Shown here: piece after piece, positions 1-10,166 of the stretch
How positions within the stretch are numbered: the stretch's first letter is position 1
Layout: each line of letters opens with the position of its first letter
From: an uncultured Flavobacteriales bacterium
GTDB lineage: Bacteria; Bacteroidota; Bacteroidia; Flavobacteriales_D; Sanyastnellaceae
Assembly: GCA_938074325.1 (NCBI GenBank)
Contig: CALJFZ010000021.1
Location: 1 to 64,000 of the forward strand
Direction: 5' to 3'
DNA: 64,000 nt
Program-made: the position numbers and the translations under genes
The notes under the pieces: generated by a model
What the model saw: only the letters and a program-made list of their open reading frames with translations
What the model was told of the DNA's origin: nothing
The model's database searches: none

Positions 1-1111
1 GTCCAACTTGAACGACGAAAGTTGCTTGTACACCGGTTGCATGGACACCGATGCGGACAACTACAATCCTCAAGCGAACACAGGCGATCAAATGGATGAA
101 TGCTTGTACACCGGTTGCATGGATGCGGATGCGGACAACTACGACGCTCAAGCCAATACCGGCGACCAAGCGGCACTGTGTGAGTACTTCGGTTGCATGG
201 ATGCAACGGCAGACAACTACGACGCTCAAGCCAATACCGGCGACCAAGTGGCACTGTGCGAGTACTCCGGTTGCATGGACGAGGCAGCAGACAACTACGA
301 TGCGCAAGCCAACACGGGCGACCAAGCGGCATTGTGTGAGTACGAGGGTTGTACGGATGCCGATGCGGACAACTACGACGCAGGCGCGAACGTAGAGGAC
401 GGATCATGCTTGTACACCGGTTGTATGGATGCTGAGGCCGACAACTACGATGCGCAGGCCAATACCGGCGATCAAGCGAGCCTCTGTCAGTACTCAGGTT
501 GCTCCGACGAGTTGGCTTCGAACTACGATGCCCAAGCGAACACGGGCGATCAGGATGCTTTGTGTGAATACCTCGGTTGCACCAACCCCGATGCGGATAA
601 CTTCAGCATTGGAGCCAACGTAGACGATGGGTCATGCATCGTAGGAGGTTGCATGTACCAAGCAGCATCCAACTACAACTCGGCGGCTACCTATGACAAT
701 GCGACGTGTGAATTCACATGTGCTGCCCAAGGGTGTACCGACGCGGCTGCATCGAACTACGACGCGAACGCCGATGAGGACAACGGTTCTTGCTTGTACG
801 CTGGCTGCACCAGCGTAGCTGCGACCAACTACAACCCGAACGCGTTCGGCGACGACGGTTCGTGTGAGTTCGCAGGCTGCATGAACGAGTTGGCTTGTAA
901 CTACGACGCTTCGGCCACTTCCGACGACGGTTCTTGCCTCATTGTAGGCTGCATGGACCCGGAGGGATTGAATTTTGATGCCGGCGCCAACTTCCCAGGC
1001 GGTTGCGATTACCCAGATGCATGTCCGGGTGACATCAACGGTGACTTGTTCATCGACGTAAGCGACCTCCTCACGTTCTTCCAGTACTACGGAACCGCGT
1101 GCCCAGAGTAA
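1..1111 (+). CDS. Cys-rich tandem-repeat surface protein, 3' portion (5' end outside window), C-terminal dockerin-like motif
   Basis: ORF is open from the window edge (the tracked start at 8 is a TTG). About 12 repeats of GC(M/T)DxxAxNYDAxANTGDQxxLCEY / DDGSCxY; C-terminus DINGDLFIDVSDLLTFFQYYGTACPE. Confidence 0.85.
   Translation, partial: SNLNDESCLYTGCMDTDADNYNPQANTGDQMDECLYTGCMDADADNYDAQANTGDQAALCEYFGCMDATADNYDAQANTGDQVALCEYSGCMDEAADNYDAQANTGDQAALCEYEGCTDADADNYDAGANVEDGSCLYTGCMDAEADNYDAQANTGDQASLCQYSGCSDELASNYDAQANTGDQDALCEYLGCTNPDADNFSIGANVDDGSCIVGGCMYQAASNYNSAATYDNATCEFTCAAQGCTDAAASNYDANADEDNGSCLYAGCTSVAATNYNPNAFGDDGSCEFAGCMNELACNYDASATSDDGSCLIVGCMDPEGLNFDAGANFPGGCDYPDACPGDINGDLFIDVSDLLTFFQYYGTACPE
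35..640 (+). repeat. Tandem ~78-bp (26 aa) repeats within the Cys-rich protein
   Basis: Near-identical nucleotide units such as 'caactacgacgctcaagccaataccggcgaccaag(c/t)ggcactgtg(t/c)gagtac' recur at ~78 bp spacing. Confidence 0.85.
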
Positions 1112-1156
1112 CGAACCATACCATTTGGACCAACCATCCAAATTTCACTTGATAGA

Positions 1157-1190
1157 GAGAGTCGCCCCATTCCGGGCGGCTCTTTCTTTT
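1157..1190 (+). terminator. Rho-independent terminator
   Basis: agagtcgcccc-att-ccgggcggctct hairpin followed by ttctttt, just after the stop at 1111. Confidence 0.65.
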
Positions 1191-1218
1191 CCCAGCTGTC
1201 GCTCCCTTACTTTTGGAC

Positions 1219-4200
1219 ATGCGCCAAATTCCCGCTCGCTTTTTGACCGTTGCAATCTTGCTGCTTTCTGCAACCGCATTCGCCCAACATGTACCTCAAA
1301 CAACTTACCGTCCTGGGGCCGATGCGCCGGCTTGGGTGCAGTTGATGTACAGCGAAGGAGCGTCGTACGAGGAGGTGCGTTCGGCGTACGAGGCGTACTA
1401 CGCGGACCATGCATTCGCAAAGAATCGCGACACCCAATTCTACAAACGATGGATGCGCAATGCGCAGCTGCCAGCATCCCAGGTTTCGCACGCTTACGCA
1501 GTGGCCCACGCTGAAGCAGCCAATCGCCTCACCGGTGAGTGGGAGGAAATGGGGCCATGGAGCTACGACCCAGAAGTCGCCATGCAATTCCAAGTCCAAA
1601 GCCCGGGAGCATGCCACGTGTACACAGTCGAACAGTCGGCCTCGAACCACGAGGTGGTTTGGTGTGGGACCGCGACAGCCGGAGCGTGGAAAAGCGAGGA
1701 TCACGGAGCGCATTGGGAATTGATGACACGAGACCTACCGCTCACCAGCGTATACAGCGTCGCCATTCACCCCTTGGATCCGGACAATGTATTCGTGGGG
1801 TCTGGTTCGGGCCAACTCTGGCGCACGACTGACGGCGGGTTGACGTGGGAAGAATGCGGCAATTCGACGTTCCAAGGTGCTGATCGGTGGTACCGCGACG
1901 TTATTTTTTCGCCCGTGGTGGAAGGAGCCGAGCCCCAACTCTTTGCGGCCACGAATTACGGCCTCTTCCGCAGCGAGGATGGAGGTGAAACGATGCTGCA
2001 AGTGGCCTCAGGAGAGTACATGGAATTGGCCTTTCACCCGACCGATCCGAGCATTTGCTACACCATCCAACTCTTAGGAGAGAGCACGGTATTCAAACGT
2101 TCCACCGACGGCGGTGCATCCTTTGCCACGGGGGCTTCGGGTTGGCCAAGCGTCGGCAGCGATGACGGACAACGCCGATGTGAACTGGCGGTAACACCCG
2201 CCGATCCGGACCGAGTCGTCGTGCTCGCAGCTGGCTCAACAGCGAATGGGGGTGGGCTGTACGGCATTTACCAGAGCTACGATGCCGGTGAGAATTTCGA
2301 GTTCATGTGCTGTGGTAACGGTCCTGGCGGTCCATGGGAAGCCGGTACGAATCCCAACATTTTAGGTTGGAGCGAGGACGGAACCGGCGACGGGGGGCAG
2401 TACTATTACGATTTAGCCCTCGACGTGAGCCCCACCGATGCCGATCGGCAGTTTGCAGCAGGCATTTGCGTTTGGCGTTCGGAGACCGGTGGGTCCGATT
2501 GGTCGCTCAACGGCCACTGGGTGACGTGGGCCGGCGAATTCACGGCGGACCGCTACACACACGCTGACGTGCACGATATTCAGTTCTTCACGCGGGCCGA
2601 TGGCACCGTGGACCTGTGGGTGGCTTCGGACGGTGGCTTGTACTACTCAGCCGACGAAGGCGACCACATGGAGCCGCGCATGTATGGATTGCACGGGACA
2701 GATTTCTGGGGTTGGCAGTCGGGCTGGCGCGGACCGGATGTCATGGTGGGTGGTACGTACCACAACGGCACCTTGATCCGCAACGCCGACTTGTACCATT
2801 GGGGCTCCGATGAAGACAGTTCGGGGGGCTGGCTTGCAGAACTCGCCGGGGACAACTTCCGCGGCTTCATCAATCCCGGCGACGCGACGCGTGGCTACCA
2901 TGACGGCGGGGCTTTCCGGTTCACCAACGACAGGTTTGATCGCATCGACGCGATGCCGTTCGACGGTTCGAAAAAGCCCAACACGGCTTACTGGTTCGGC
3001 GAATACGGCAACCTTGAGTGGGATCCGACGTGCTATAACTGCATGTACAGCCCCGTCGGATCGGAACTTTGGTATTCGGAGGACGGCGGCGCTAGCTGGG
3101 TACTGATCAACGATTTTGGCGGAGAGAAAATCATCTCGGTCAAGGTCAGCCCACGCGACCGCAACCGGATCTATGTGAGCCACAAGCAAAGCGGTTCGCT
3201 GTGGCGCGTGCACCGCTCGACGGACGGCGGCGCGACATGGGAATTGGCCTCCCCGACGCCAGGCGAAAACGGGAACAACAACAACCAACCCATTTACCTC
3301 GATGTCGACGGGACCGATCCCGACAAACTTTGGTGCGTACTCACCGGCAATCAAAACGGCCACAAAATTTTGCGTTCCGGGGATGCAGGTGAAACGTGGG
3401 AGGATTGGTCAACGGCGACCATTGCCGGCCAGCGGGTCGTCAGCCTCGCTCACCAGCGCGGCACCAACGGTGGCGTGTACATTGGCACCACGCAGGCGGT
3501 TTATTACCGCGACGCCGAGATGGATGACTGGTTGCTGTACAATACTGGTTTGCCCATGATCAACGTAAGCACCTTCCTTCAAGCCGATTACTGCGGCGGG
3601 CACATCCGCACCGCCGGCACCCGCGGCGTGCACCAGGCGGAGTTTTACGCGCCGTCCGAGGTGCTGTCTGGATTCATGGCGGACCGCACACACATCAATT
3701 TGGCTTCGCCCTGCCAGGCCTCACCCGTTCATTTTTCGGCAGTACCGGTTGCTCTTTGCGATGGCGCAACGTATACATGGGAATTCCCTGGGGGCGTTCT
3801 TTTGGAGGACAACGGGGCCGAGGCGTTGGTCGCATACGAGGCGGAAGGTGTATTTCCGGTCACGTTGTTGGTGACGGATGCCTCTGGCAATTCGGACGCA
3901 TGGACATGGGAAGCCATGGTTGAAGTGGTCAACGAGCCGGTGGTCCCTGAGTCGGGCCTTTCAGAAGATTTCAATGGTCCGCAGTTTCCGCCAGCCAATT
4001 GGCGCTTGGAGGTCAATGGTCACGCGTGGGAGCACGCATGGGATTTGATTGAAACCGAGAACGGCGTGGCCCAATTCCCCAATTATTGGGTCAACACAGA
4101 GGGCGCTTACGATTTGCTCATCACACCGGCGTTCGATCCCACAGGCTTCTCGGAGGTTACCTTTGATGTGGCCCACCGCATGTATTCATCCTATGTCGAT

Positions 4201-4707
4201 GGCTTGGAGGTCTGGGGCCGTCCGGGCGGTGCCAGTGAGTGGACGGTTCTATGGTCGGCGTATGGAGAGGAGCTTTCCGTTGACGACTGCTATACCTGGT
4301 TCTGGTACGATACAAGCGGCACCATCCAATGGGCCAACCATGGCATTGAACTTCCAGCGGATTGGACGAGCGGCGCCGAGACGTGCCTGGAGGTGGCGTT
4401 TGTCAACGTAGGAGGCTACGGCAATCACACGTGGATTGACAATGTGAACATTGGCGGAATCAACAGCGTGCCTGAAGTCCAAGCCAACGCCGTGCAGTTG
4501 TTCCCGAATCCGAACAATGGACGGTGCGACCTCGTGATTCCGGAACAAGCTGTGGGCGCTGGCTACCGCGTGTACGACGGGGCAGGGCGTCAAGTCGCTT
4601 CCGGTCAATTGAATCAGGTCCGAACGGCATTGGACTTGCAATTGGGTACGGGCTTGTACCATGTGCACGTGGACGGGTTAGTGGGGGTGAAATGGGCCAT
4701 TCGCTGA
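1219..4707 (+). CDS. Secreted sortilin/BNR-repeat (VPS10-like) protein with PKD-like domain and T9SS C-terminal sorting domain
   Basis: Signal peptide MRQIPARFLTVAILLLSATAFAQ; repeated W(R)STDGGxTWE / SxDGGxSW motifs; C-terminal FPNPNNGRCDL...GLYHVHVDGLVGVKW. ATG at 1219 preferred over the tracked TTG at 1213. Confidence 0.85.
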   Translation: MRQIPARFLTVAILLLSATAFAQHVPQTTYRPGADAPAWVQLMYSEGASYEEVRSAYEAYYADHAFAKNRDTQFYKRWMRNAQLPASQVSHAYAVAHAEAANRLTGEWEEMGPWSYDPEVAMQFQVQSPGACHVYTVEQSASNHEVVWCGTATAGAWKSEDHGAHWELMTRDLPLTSVYSVAIHPLDPDNVFVGSGSGQLWRTTDGGLTWEECGNSTFQGADRWYRDVIFSPVVEGAEPQLFAATNYGLFRSEDGGETMLQVASGEYMELAFHPTDPSICYTIQLLGESTVFKRSTDGGASFATGASGWPSVGSDDGQRRCELAVTPADPDRVVVLAAGSTANGGGLYGIYQSYDAGENFEFMCCGNGPGGPWEAGTNPNILGWSEDGTGDGGQYYYDLALDVSPTDADRQFAAGICVWRSETGGSDWSLNGHWVTWAGEFTADRYTHADVHDIQFFTRADGTVDLWVASDGGLYYSADEGDHMEPRMYGLHGTDFWGWQSGWRGPDVMVGGTYHNGTLIRNADLYHWGSDEDSSGGWLAELAGDNFRGFINPGDATRGYHDGGAFRFTNDRFDRIDAMPFDGSKKPNTAYWFGEYGNLEWDPTCYNCMYSPVGSELWYSEDGGASWVLINDFGGEKIISVKVSPRDRNRIYVSHKQSGSLWRVHRSTDGGATWELASPTPGENGNNNNQPIYLDVDGTDPDKLWCVLTGNQNGHKILRSGDAGETWEDWSTATIAGQRVVSLAHQRGTNGGVYIGTTQAVYYRDAEMDDWLLYNTGLPMINVSTFLQADYCGGHIRTAGTRGVHQAEFYAPSEVLSGFMADRTHINLASPCQASPVHFSAVPVALCDGATYTWEFPGGVLLEDNGAEALVAYEAEGVFPVTLLVTDASGNSDAWTWEAMVEVVNEPVVPESGLSEDFNGPQFPPANWRLEVNGHAWEHAWDLIETENGVAQFPNYWVNTEGAYDLLITPAFDPTGFSEVTFDVAHRMYSSYVDGLEVWGRPGGASEWTVLWSAYGEELSVDDCYTWFWYDTSGTIQWANHGIELPADWTSGAETCLEVAFVNVGGYGNHTWIDNVNIGGINSVPEVQANAVQLFPNPNNGRCDLVIPEQAVGAGYRVYDGAGRQVASGQLNQVRTALDLQLGTGLYHVHVDGLVGVKWAIR

Positions 4708-4711
4708 GCAA

Positions 4712-5755
4712 ATGAGGGAAGCATCGGTCCAACGCGCCCCTGGGCAATGGCTTTTTCGCCATCCCCACATCATTCTGGATACCCGTTCTCCGGGCGAATA
4801 TGAGAAGGGGCACATTTCCGGTGCCATCTCTTTTCCGCTGTTTGATAACGACGAACGAGCCGTCATTGGCACCCTGTACAAGCAGCAAGGCAAAGACGCG
4901 GCTGTTGAGCAGGGATTGGAATACGTTGGACCGAAAATGACGGAGTTTGTCCGCCAAGCCAAGGAGCTGCATGCATCACAGCCTGAACCGCTGCCCCTGG
5001 TTGTGCACTGTTGGCGCGGAGGGATGCGGTCGGGATCGGTGTCGTGGCTGCTTGAAACGGCGGGGCTGGACATCATCAAAATCGAAGGCGGATACAAGGC
5101 CTACAGGGCATGGGCACGGGATGATTTTGCGAGCATCCCCAACCTGCGCATTCTCGGTGGCATGACCGGCGTGGGCAAGACACAAATCATCAAGGCCATG
5201 CGCGATATGGGAGCGCAGGTGGTGGATTTGGAAGGCCGAGCTGGGCATCTGGGCTCGGCCTTTGGGAACCTCGCACGCACGCCTCAGCCGACGTCCGAAC
5301 AATTCAGCAACGATTGCCACAAGGACGTGGTTGTTTTGGATTCGGAGCGACCGATTTGGATGGAGAATGAAAGCCGGGCCATTGGTAAGGTGCACCAGCC
5401 CCAGGAGTTGTTTGATGCCTTGCGCATCGCTCCAGTTTGGGCGGTGATGAGGTCGGAAGAAGAGCGCGTTGATGAACTCTGCCGTGTTTACGGTGAGGCC
5501 GATGTGGAGGCGCTGAAACAGGCATTTATTCGCATCCGCGAAAAATTGGGCGGACTGCGCATGCAGGAGGCCATCGATGCGTTGGATGCCGGAGACCTAC
5601 GTTCTGCGGCTGCCATTGGATTGGCCTATTACGACAAACTTTACAAGCATACGCGCGAGCGCTACCCTCGGGCGCATTACGAACATGTGGACTGCCAAGG
5701 GTTGAGTTTTAAGGCTGCGGCACAGGCCATACTTGCGGAAGCTGGGGAGGAGTAG
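4712..5755 (+). CDS. mnmH: tRNA 2-selenouridine synthase (rhodanese + P-loop)
   Basis: Rhodanese domain DTRSPGEYEKGHI...VVHCWRGGMRSGS and P-loop GGMTGVGKTQ; full-length 347 aa. Confidence 0.92.
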   Translation: MREASVQRAPGQWLFRHPHIILDTRSPGEYEKGHISGAISFPLFDNDERAVIGTLYKQQGKDAAVEQGLEYVGPKMTEFVRQAKELHASQPEPLPLVVHCWRGGMRSGSVSWLLETAGLDIIKIEGGYKAYRAWARDDFASIPNLRILGGMTGVGKTQIIKAMRDMGAQVVDLEGRAGHLGSAFGNLARTPQPTSEQFSNDCHKDVVVLDSERPIWMENESRAIGKVHQPQELFDALRIAPVWAVMRSEEERVDELCRVYGEADVEALKQAFIRIREKLGGLRMQEAIDALDAGDLRSAAAIGLAYYDKLYKHTRERYPRAHYEHVDCQGLSFKAAAQAILAEAGEE

Positions 5756-5778
5756 TGCGTACCTTGCGTGATCAAACA

Positions 5779-6822
5779 ATGCCCATGGACTCCATTCGAT
5801 TGACTCAATTTTCCCACGGCGCCGGTTGTGGGTGCAAATTATCTCCGGCGGTGCTGCATGAAATCCTCTCCGGTGTGGACCGGTCCGAGGTTTTTCCTGA
5901 TTTGATCATCGGGAATGACACCAAGGACGATGCGGCCGTTGTGGACCTAGGCGACGGCACCGGCATCATTTCGACGACCGACTTTTTCATGCCCATTGTG
6001 GACGATCCACGCACGTTTGGGCGCATCGCTGCAGCCAATGCCATTAGTGACATTTACGCCATGGGGGGGACACCGCTCATGGCCATTGCCATTTTGGGCT
6101 GGCCTCTGGGTAAAATTCCAGAAAGTGCTGCGAGTGCTGTAGTGGACGGCGGACGATCCATCTGTTCCGAGGCGGGTATTCCGCTAGCAGGTGGGCACAG
6201 CATCGACAGCCCTGAACCCATCTTCGGGCTTGCGGTGACCGGTCGCGTTCCGCTGAAAAACCTCAAAGCCAATGCTTCGGCCGTGGAGGGAGATCGGTTG
6301 TATTTGACGAAGCCGCTGGGCGTAGGTATGTTGACTACTGCTCAGAAAAAAGGCGTGGTCGAGAAGGAGGATTTGGATCTCGCCGTGCAGTCCATGCAGC
6401 AATTGAATGCAATAGGCGCCGAATTGTCCCGCATTGACGGTGTCCATGCGATGACGGATGTGACTGGTTTTGGTCTGCTCGGTCATTTGGTGGAAATGTG
6501 CGAAGGCTCGGGTTTGCAAGCGCAACTTGACGCCAGCGCGGTTTCATTGCTCAGTGGCGACCGGTTGCGTCATTACCACAGCCTGGGTTGTGTGCCCGGC
6601 GGCTCGAAGCGCAATTGGGCGAGCTACGGACACCATGTGAGCGCAGTGGAAGGGTTTGATCGAGATGTGCTGTGTGATCCGCAGACCAGCGGCGGACTCT
6701 TGATTTCTGTTTGCCCGGATTACACAGGGGAGGTTGAAGCCATTCTGCGACAGGCGCACTTGCCGTACCAGAGTATTGGGGGCTTGGTTAGCGCGCAAGG
6801 AGAGGACTTGGTTATGCTCTGA
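5779..6822 (+). CDS. selD: Selenide, water dikinase (Cys-containing form)
   Basis: LTQFSHGAGCGCKLSP N-terminus, NDTKDDAAV, DVTGFGLLGHL, CDPQTSGGLL. Adjacent to mnmH. Start ATG 5779 or 5785. Confidence 0.93.
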   Translation: MPMDSIRLTQFSHGAGCGCKLSPAVLHEILSGVDRSEVFPDLIIGNDTKDDAAVVDLGDGTGIISTTDFFMPIVDDPRTFGRIAAANAISDIYAMGGTPLMAIAILGWPLGKIPESAASAVVDGGRSICSEAGIPLAGGHSIDSPEPIFGLAVTGRVPLKNLKANASAVEGDRLYLTKPLGVGMLTTAQKKGVVEKEDLDLAVQSMQQLNAIGAELSRIDGVHAMTDVTGFGLLGHLVEMCEGSGLQAQLDASAVSLLSGDRLRHYHSLGCVPGGSKRNWASYGHHVSAVEGFDRDVLCDPQTSGGLLISVCPDYTGEVEAILRQAHLPYQSIGGLVSAQGEDLVML

Positions 6823-6856
6823 CAATCTCTTTCTTGAAATGATGCGAACAAAAAAA

Positions 6857-6884
6857 AACCGCCGGCTCGAAGGAGCCGGCGGTT
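6857..6884 (-). terminator. Rho-independent terminator of the proteorhodopsin gene
   Basis: Perfect 12-bp inverted repeat aaccgccggctc-gaag-gagccggcggtt, with an A-run on the + strand (U-run for - strand transcription). Confidence 0.85.
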
Positions 6885-6912
6885 CGCCTTTCAGGACGTT
6901 TCAATTTCTGAA

Positions 6913-7635
6913 TTAGTCTTTGCTAACAGCCAAGCTGTAGATGACCAATCCGAAGCCGATTTTGTTGATTGCGTCACCGATGTTGTAAACAACGTCCATG
7001 TTGAGTCCGATTCCATCAACGAAATCGTACCAACCGTCGGTGCCGATCATGTAACCGAGTGGGTAGATGCCCCAACCGATCAAGACGAACTTGCAGAGGA
7101 TGTTGTGTGCACGCTGAACACCAGCAGAAGACTTGTCAGCCAACGCTTTCGCTTCACCGAACATGATTAGGTACACGATGTAGAAGTACGCGAGACCAGA
7201 GAACAAGCCCCACATTGCTGGGCCGGTTCCAGTGGTGTAAACCGCCTCTCCGAGGTAACCTGTAACAAGCATCACAACTGACGCCCAGATCAATTTCCAA
7301 AGCAAGCCTGTTTGTGCACCGGCTGCCTTCAAAATCAAGTAGAATTCAACGCACATCAACGGAACTGTTAAGGTCCAGTCAACATAACGGAAGAACGTTG
7401 GTGACTCACCTACTTCGCTCCAGTAGTCGCGCATGTAGTAGTAGTGTACAGCGGCAATGAAGGTGATCAAGCCACTGACCAACAAAGAAGTTTTCCATTT
7501 TCCTTCGACCATGTTGATTGAAAGGAAAAAGAATGCAGAAGCTGCCATCATGGCCATGCATCCTACGAAGAACGTAAAGCCTACGTAGTCGTCTGCTGGC
7601 ATCGCTTTAATTGCAGCGAGAATAAAAGAAGTCAT
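6913..7635 (-). CDS. Proteorhodopsin (DTE-type, predicted green-absorbing proton pump)
   Basis: 7-TM; VDWTLTVPLMCVEFYLIL gives D/T/E at the 97/101/108-equivalent positions; M at the 105-equivalent; retinal Lys in IGDAINKIGFGLVIY; His in AAVHYYYMRDYW. Confidence 0.95.
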   Translation of the reverse strand: MTSFILAAIKAMPADDYVGFTFFVGCMAMMAASAFFFLSINMVEGKWKTSLLVSGLITFIAAVHYYYMRDYWSEVGESPTFFRYVDWTLTVPLMCVEFYLILKAAGAQTGLLWKLIWASVVMLVTGYLGEAVYTTGTGPAMWGLFSGLAYFYIVYLIMFGEAKALADKSSAGVQRAHNILCKFVLIGWGIYPLGYMIGTDGWYDFVDGIGLNMDVVYNIGDAINKIGFGLVIYSLAVSKD

Positions 7636-7759
7636 GTGTTTGGGTTTTGGTTACTGATAGATATCGTGTCCTGAAAACATCGAATTAACATCTGCTAACA
7701 GAGTTTGTTCAAGGCAATCTAGAAAATGTTAAACAATCCCAACAAAAAACCTGCTAAAG

Positions 7760-8350
7760 TTATGATTTTAAGCTGTTTATAAGTTCGAAAAGTTTGTGAG
7801 TTGGCAGGCCCATGACGGTAAAATAGGAGCCTTGCATCCCGGTGACACCAGCGAATCCGATCATATCTTGTACTCCGTACCCCCCTGCCTTGTCATAAGG
7901 ATGGTAACGGTCGATGTAGTGTTCAATCCAAGTCCGATCAAGGGTACGAAAGGTCACATCGCAGGTGTCAACAACAGAGCGAATGCCGGATTGTTTCGTG
8001 GTCACGGCAATGCCTGAAGCCACAGTGTGGGTCCGACCGCTCAATCGCTCGAGCATGCCAATTGCCTCGTCCCGGTCTCGGGGCTTCTGCAGCACCTCGT
8101 CGCCAAGCAAAACGACCGTGTCGCCTGTGATCAACACATCGTCCGGTTCTAGTTCTTCCCAATACGCCTCGGCCTTCAACCGCGTGACGTATTCTGCAAT
8201 GGCAGGACCGGTGATTTCATCGGGGAAGGATTCGTCGACGTCTTTCAGCCAGGTCACTGGCGCAAGTTCGAGGCCTTTGACCAATTCCAACCTCCGTGGC
8301 GATTGGCTCGCAAGGATGACGCGCTTTCCGTTCAAATGTGGGTACAGCAT
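7760..8350 (-). CDS. maf: Maf-like nucleoside triphosphate pyrophosphatase
   Basis: [41 protein letters not shown] at 8350 preferred over the ORF-track start. Confidence 0.92.
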   Translation of the reverse strand: MLYPHLNGKRVILASQSPRRLELVKGLELAPVTWLKDVDESFPDEITGPAIAEYVTRLKAEAYWEELEPDDVLITGDTVVLLGDEVLQKPRDRDEAIGMLERLSGRTHTVASGIAVTTKQSGIRSVVDTCDVTFRTLDRTWIEHYIDRYHPYDKAGGYGVQDMIGFAGVTGMQGSYFTVMGLPTHKLFELINSLKS

Positions 8351-8426
8351 GGTGCAAAAATACCGGTTGCAGAGCGCCCATCCTCCCAAGGCGTCGAACT
8401 ACCTTTGCGGCTTCACAACGACGCCC

Positions 8427-9962
8427 ATGCAGCACCAACGCATCCTCATCCTCGATTTCGGTTCCCAGTACACGCAGCTCATCGCCCGCCGGGTGCGCGA
8501 GTTGAATGTCTACTCGGACATCATTCCTTGGAATAAGTACGAATCTGTACCCGAGGATGTCAAGGGGGTGATTTTGAGCGGTTCCCCGCACAGCGTGAGG
8601 GATGAAGATGCACCTCGTCCGGACCTGTCCAACATGCTCGGGCATGTTCCTGTGCTCGGCGTCTGTTACGGAGCTCAGTATCTGGCTCAGACCCACGGCG
8701 GCAAGGTGGAGGCATCGGACTCGCGGGAGTACGGCCGGGCCAACCTCGCCCACGTTGATAGCAGCAATCCACTGCTGAAGGGGATTTCTCAAGAGTCGCA
8801 GGTATGGATGAGTCACGGGGACACCATCCTGTCCATAGGGGATCAATTTGAAACCATTTGCAGCACCCACGATGTCAAATTCGCCGGGTTCCGCGATGTC
8901 AACCGAGCGGTATGGGGCATCCAGTTCCACCCTGAGGTTTGGCACAGCACGGAAGGTCCTCAACTCCTCAAGAACTTTGTCCAGGACATTTGTGGTTGCG
9001 CAGGGGATTGGACGCCGGCGAGTTTTGCCGACGAAACGGTCACTAAGTTGCGCGAGCAAATTGGTGAGGACCGCGTCATTCTCGGTCTCAGTGGAGGCGT
9101 AGACTCCACGGTCGCTGCGGCGCTGTTGCACCGTGCCATTGGCGATCAATTGCACTGCATTTTCGTGGATAACGGGCTGCTCCGAAAATACGAATTTGAA
9201 GAAGTGCTCGCGAGCTACGAAGACATGGGCCTGCAGGTAGAAGGCGTGAGAGCGGGTGACCGATTTCTCGGCGCGCTGGCCGGAGAATCAGATCCAGAGA
9301 CGAAACGAAAGGCCATCGGAAAGGTATTTGTGGATGTCTTCGATGATGCGAGCAAGCAGGTCGAAAACGCGCACTGGTTGGCCCAAGGAACGATTTATCC
9401 GGATGTCATTGAAAGCGTCAGTGCCACCGGTGGTCCTTCTGCGACGATCAAGAGCCACCACAACGTAGGCGGTCTCCCGGACTACATGAAGCTAAAAGTA
9501 GTGGAGCCTTTGCGTCTGTTGTTCAAAGACGAAGTGCGACGCGTCGGTAAGGAGATTGGTGTCAAACAAGAGATTCTCGGTCGCCACCCGTTCCCGGGGC
9601 CAGGTCTAGCCATTCGCATTTTGGGCGACATCACGGCGGAGAAGGTGCGCATTCTTCAGGACGTCGACCGCATCTGGATTGACGGTTTGAAAGAAGCCGG
9701 GCTGTACGATGAAGTGTGGCAGGCTGGTGCCATTTTGCTTCCCGTCCAAAGTGTCGGTGTGATGGGCGATGAACGCACCTATGAACAGGCAGTGGCCTTA
9801 CGAGCAGTGACCTCGACCGACGGTATGACGGCGGATTGGTGCCACCTGCCTTACGATTTCCTCGCCAAGGTGTCCAATGACATCATCAATAAAGTCCGCG
9901 GGGTCAACCGTGTCGTTTATGACATTAGCTCGAAGCCGCCGGCCACCATTGAGTGGGAGTAA
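8427..9962 (+). CDS. guaA: GMP synthase (glutamine-hydrolysing)
   Basis: [49 protein letters not shown]-terminus KPPATIEWE. In-frame N-terminal extension of the tracked ORF (7965) runs antisense to maf and is discarded. Confidence 0.97.
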   Translation: MQHQRILILDFGSQYTQLIARRVRELNVYSDIIPWNKYESVPEDVKGVILSGSPHSVRDEDAPRPDLSNMLGHVPVLGVCYGAQYLAQTHGGKVEASDSREYGRANLAHVDSSNPLLKGISQESQVWMSHGDTILSIGDQFETICSTHDVKFAGFRDVNRAVWGIQFHPEVWHSTEGPQLLKNFVQDICGCAGDWTPASFADETVTKLREQIGEDRVILGLSGGVDSTVAAALLHRAIGDQLHCIFVDNGLLRKYEFEEVLASYEDMGLQVEGVRAGDRFLGALAGESDPETKRKAIGKVFVDVFDDASKQVENAHWLAQGTIYPDVIESVSATGGPSATIKSHHNVGGLPDYMKLKVVEPLRLLFKDEVRRVGKEIGVKQEILGRHPFPGPGLAIRILGDITAEKVRILQDVDRIWIDGLKEAGLYDEVWQAGAILLPVQSVGVMGDERTYEQAVALRAVTSTDGMTADWCHLPYDFLAKVSNDIINKVRGVNRVVYDISSKPPATIEWE

Positions 9963-9971
9963 TCGCGAGCG

Positions 9972-10166
9972 ATGATTTGCATTCCTGCTGAAATACCCCG
10001 AGAATTGTGTGCCATCGACGATGAGTTGAAGGCCATTTACCACAGCAATAATTCGGTGTGTATATGGGTTTTCAATTCAGTGGATGCAAGGGACCGGTTC
10101 TTCAAAGAGACGGCCGGAATGAACAAAGATGAACGAACAGCGCACTACGATGGACATTACGCTTAA
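9972..10166 (+). CDS. Small hypothetical protein (64 aa) between guaA and the LysM gene
   Basis: ATG-initiated ORF directly after guaA; its 3' end overlaps the next gene start by 17 bp. Confidence 0.4.
   Translation: MICIPAEIPRELCAIDDELKAIYHSNNSVCIWVFNSVDARDRFFKETAGMNKDERTAHYDGHYA

Noticed and set aside
35-640. Possible CRISPR-like array of 78-bp repeats
   Set aside because: Periodicity is coding (26-aa protein repeat), without unique spacers or cas genes.
632-1141. 169-aa antisense ORF opposite the first repeat protein
   Set aside because: Antisense to repeats; no recognisable domain; high-GC repeat coding produces open antisense frames.
7640-7760. Promoter for proteorhodopsin
   Set aside because: Intergenic region must contain one, but I could not find a convincing TTG-N-TAnnTTTG match.
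8400-8407. TACCTTTG -7-like element upstream of guaA
   Set aside because: Exact -7 match, but no TTG at a suitable spacing upstream; not strong enough to call.
7965-8426. 154-aa N-terminal extension of guaA
   Set aside because: Antisense to maf; the conserved GuaA N-terminus starts at 8427.
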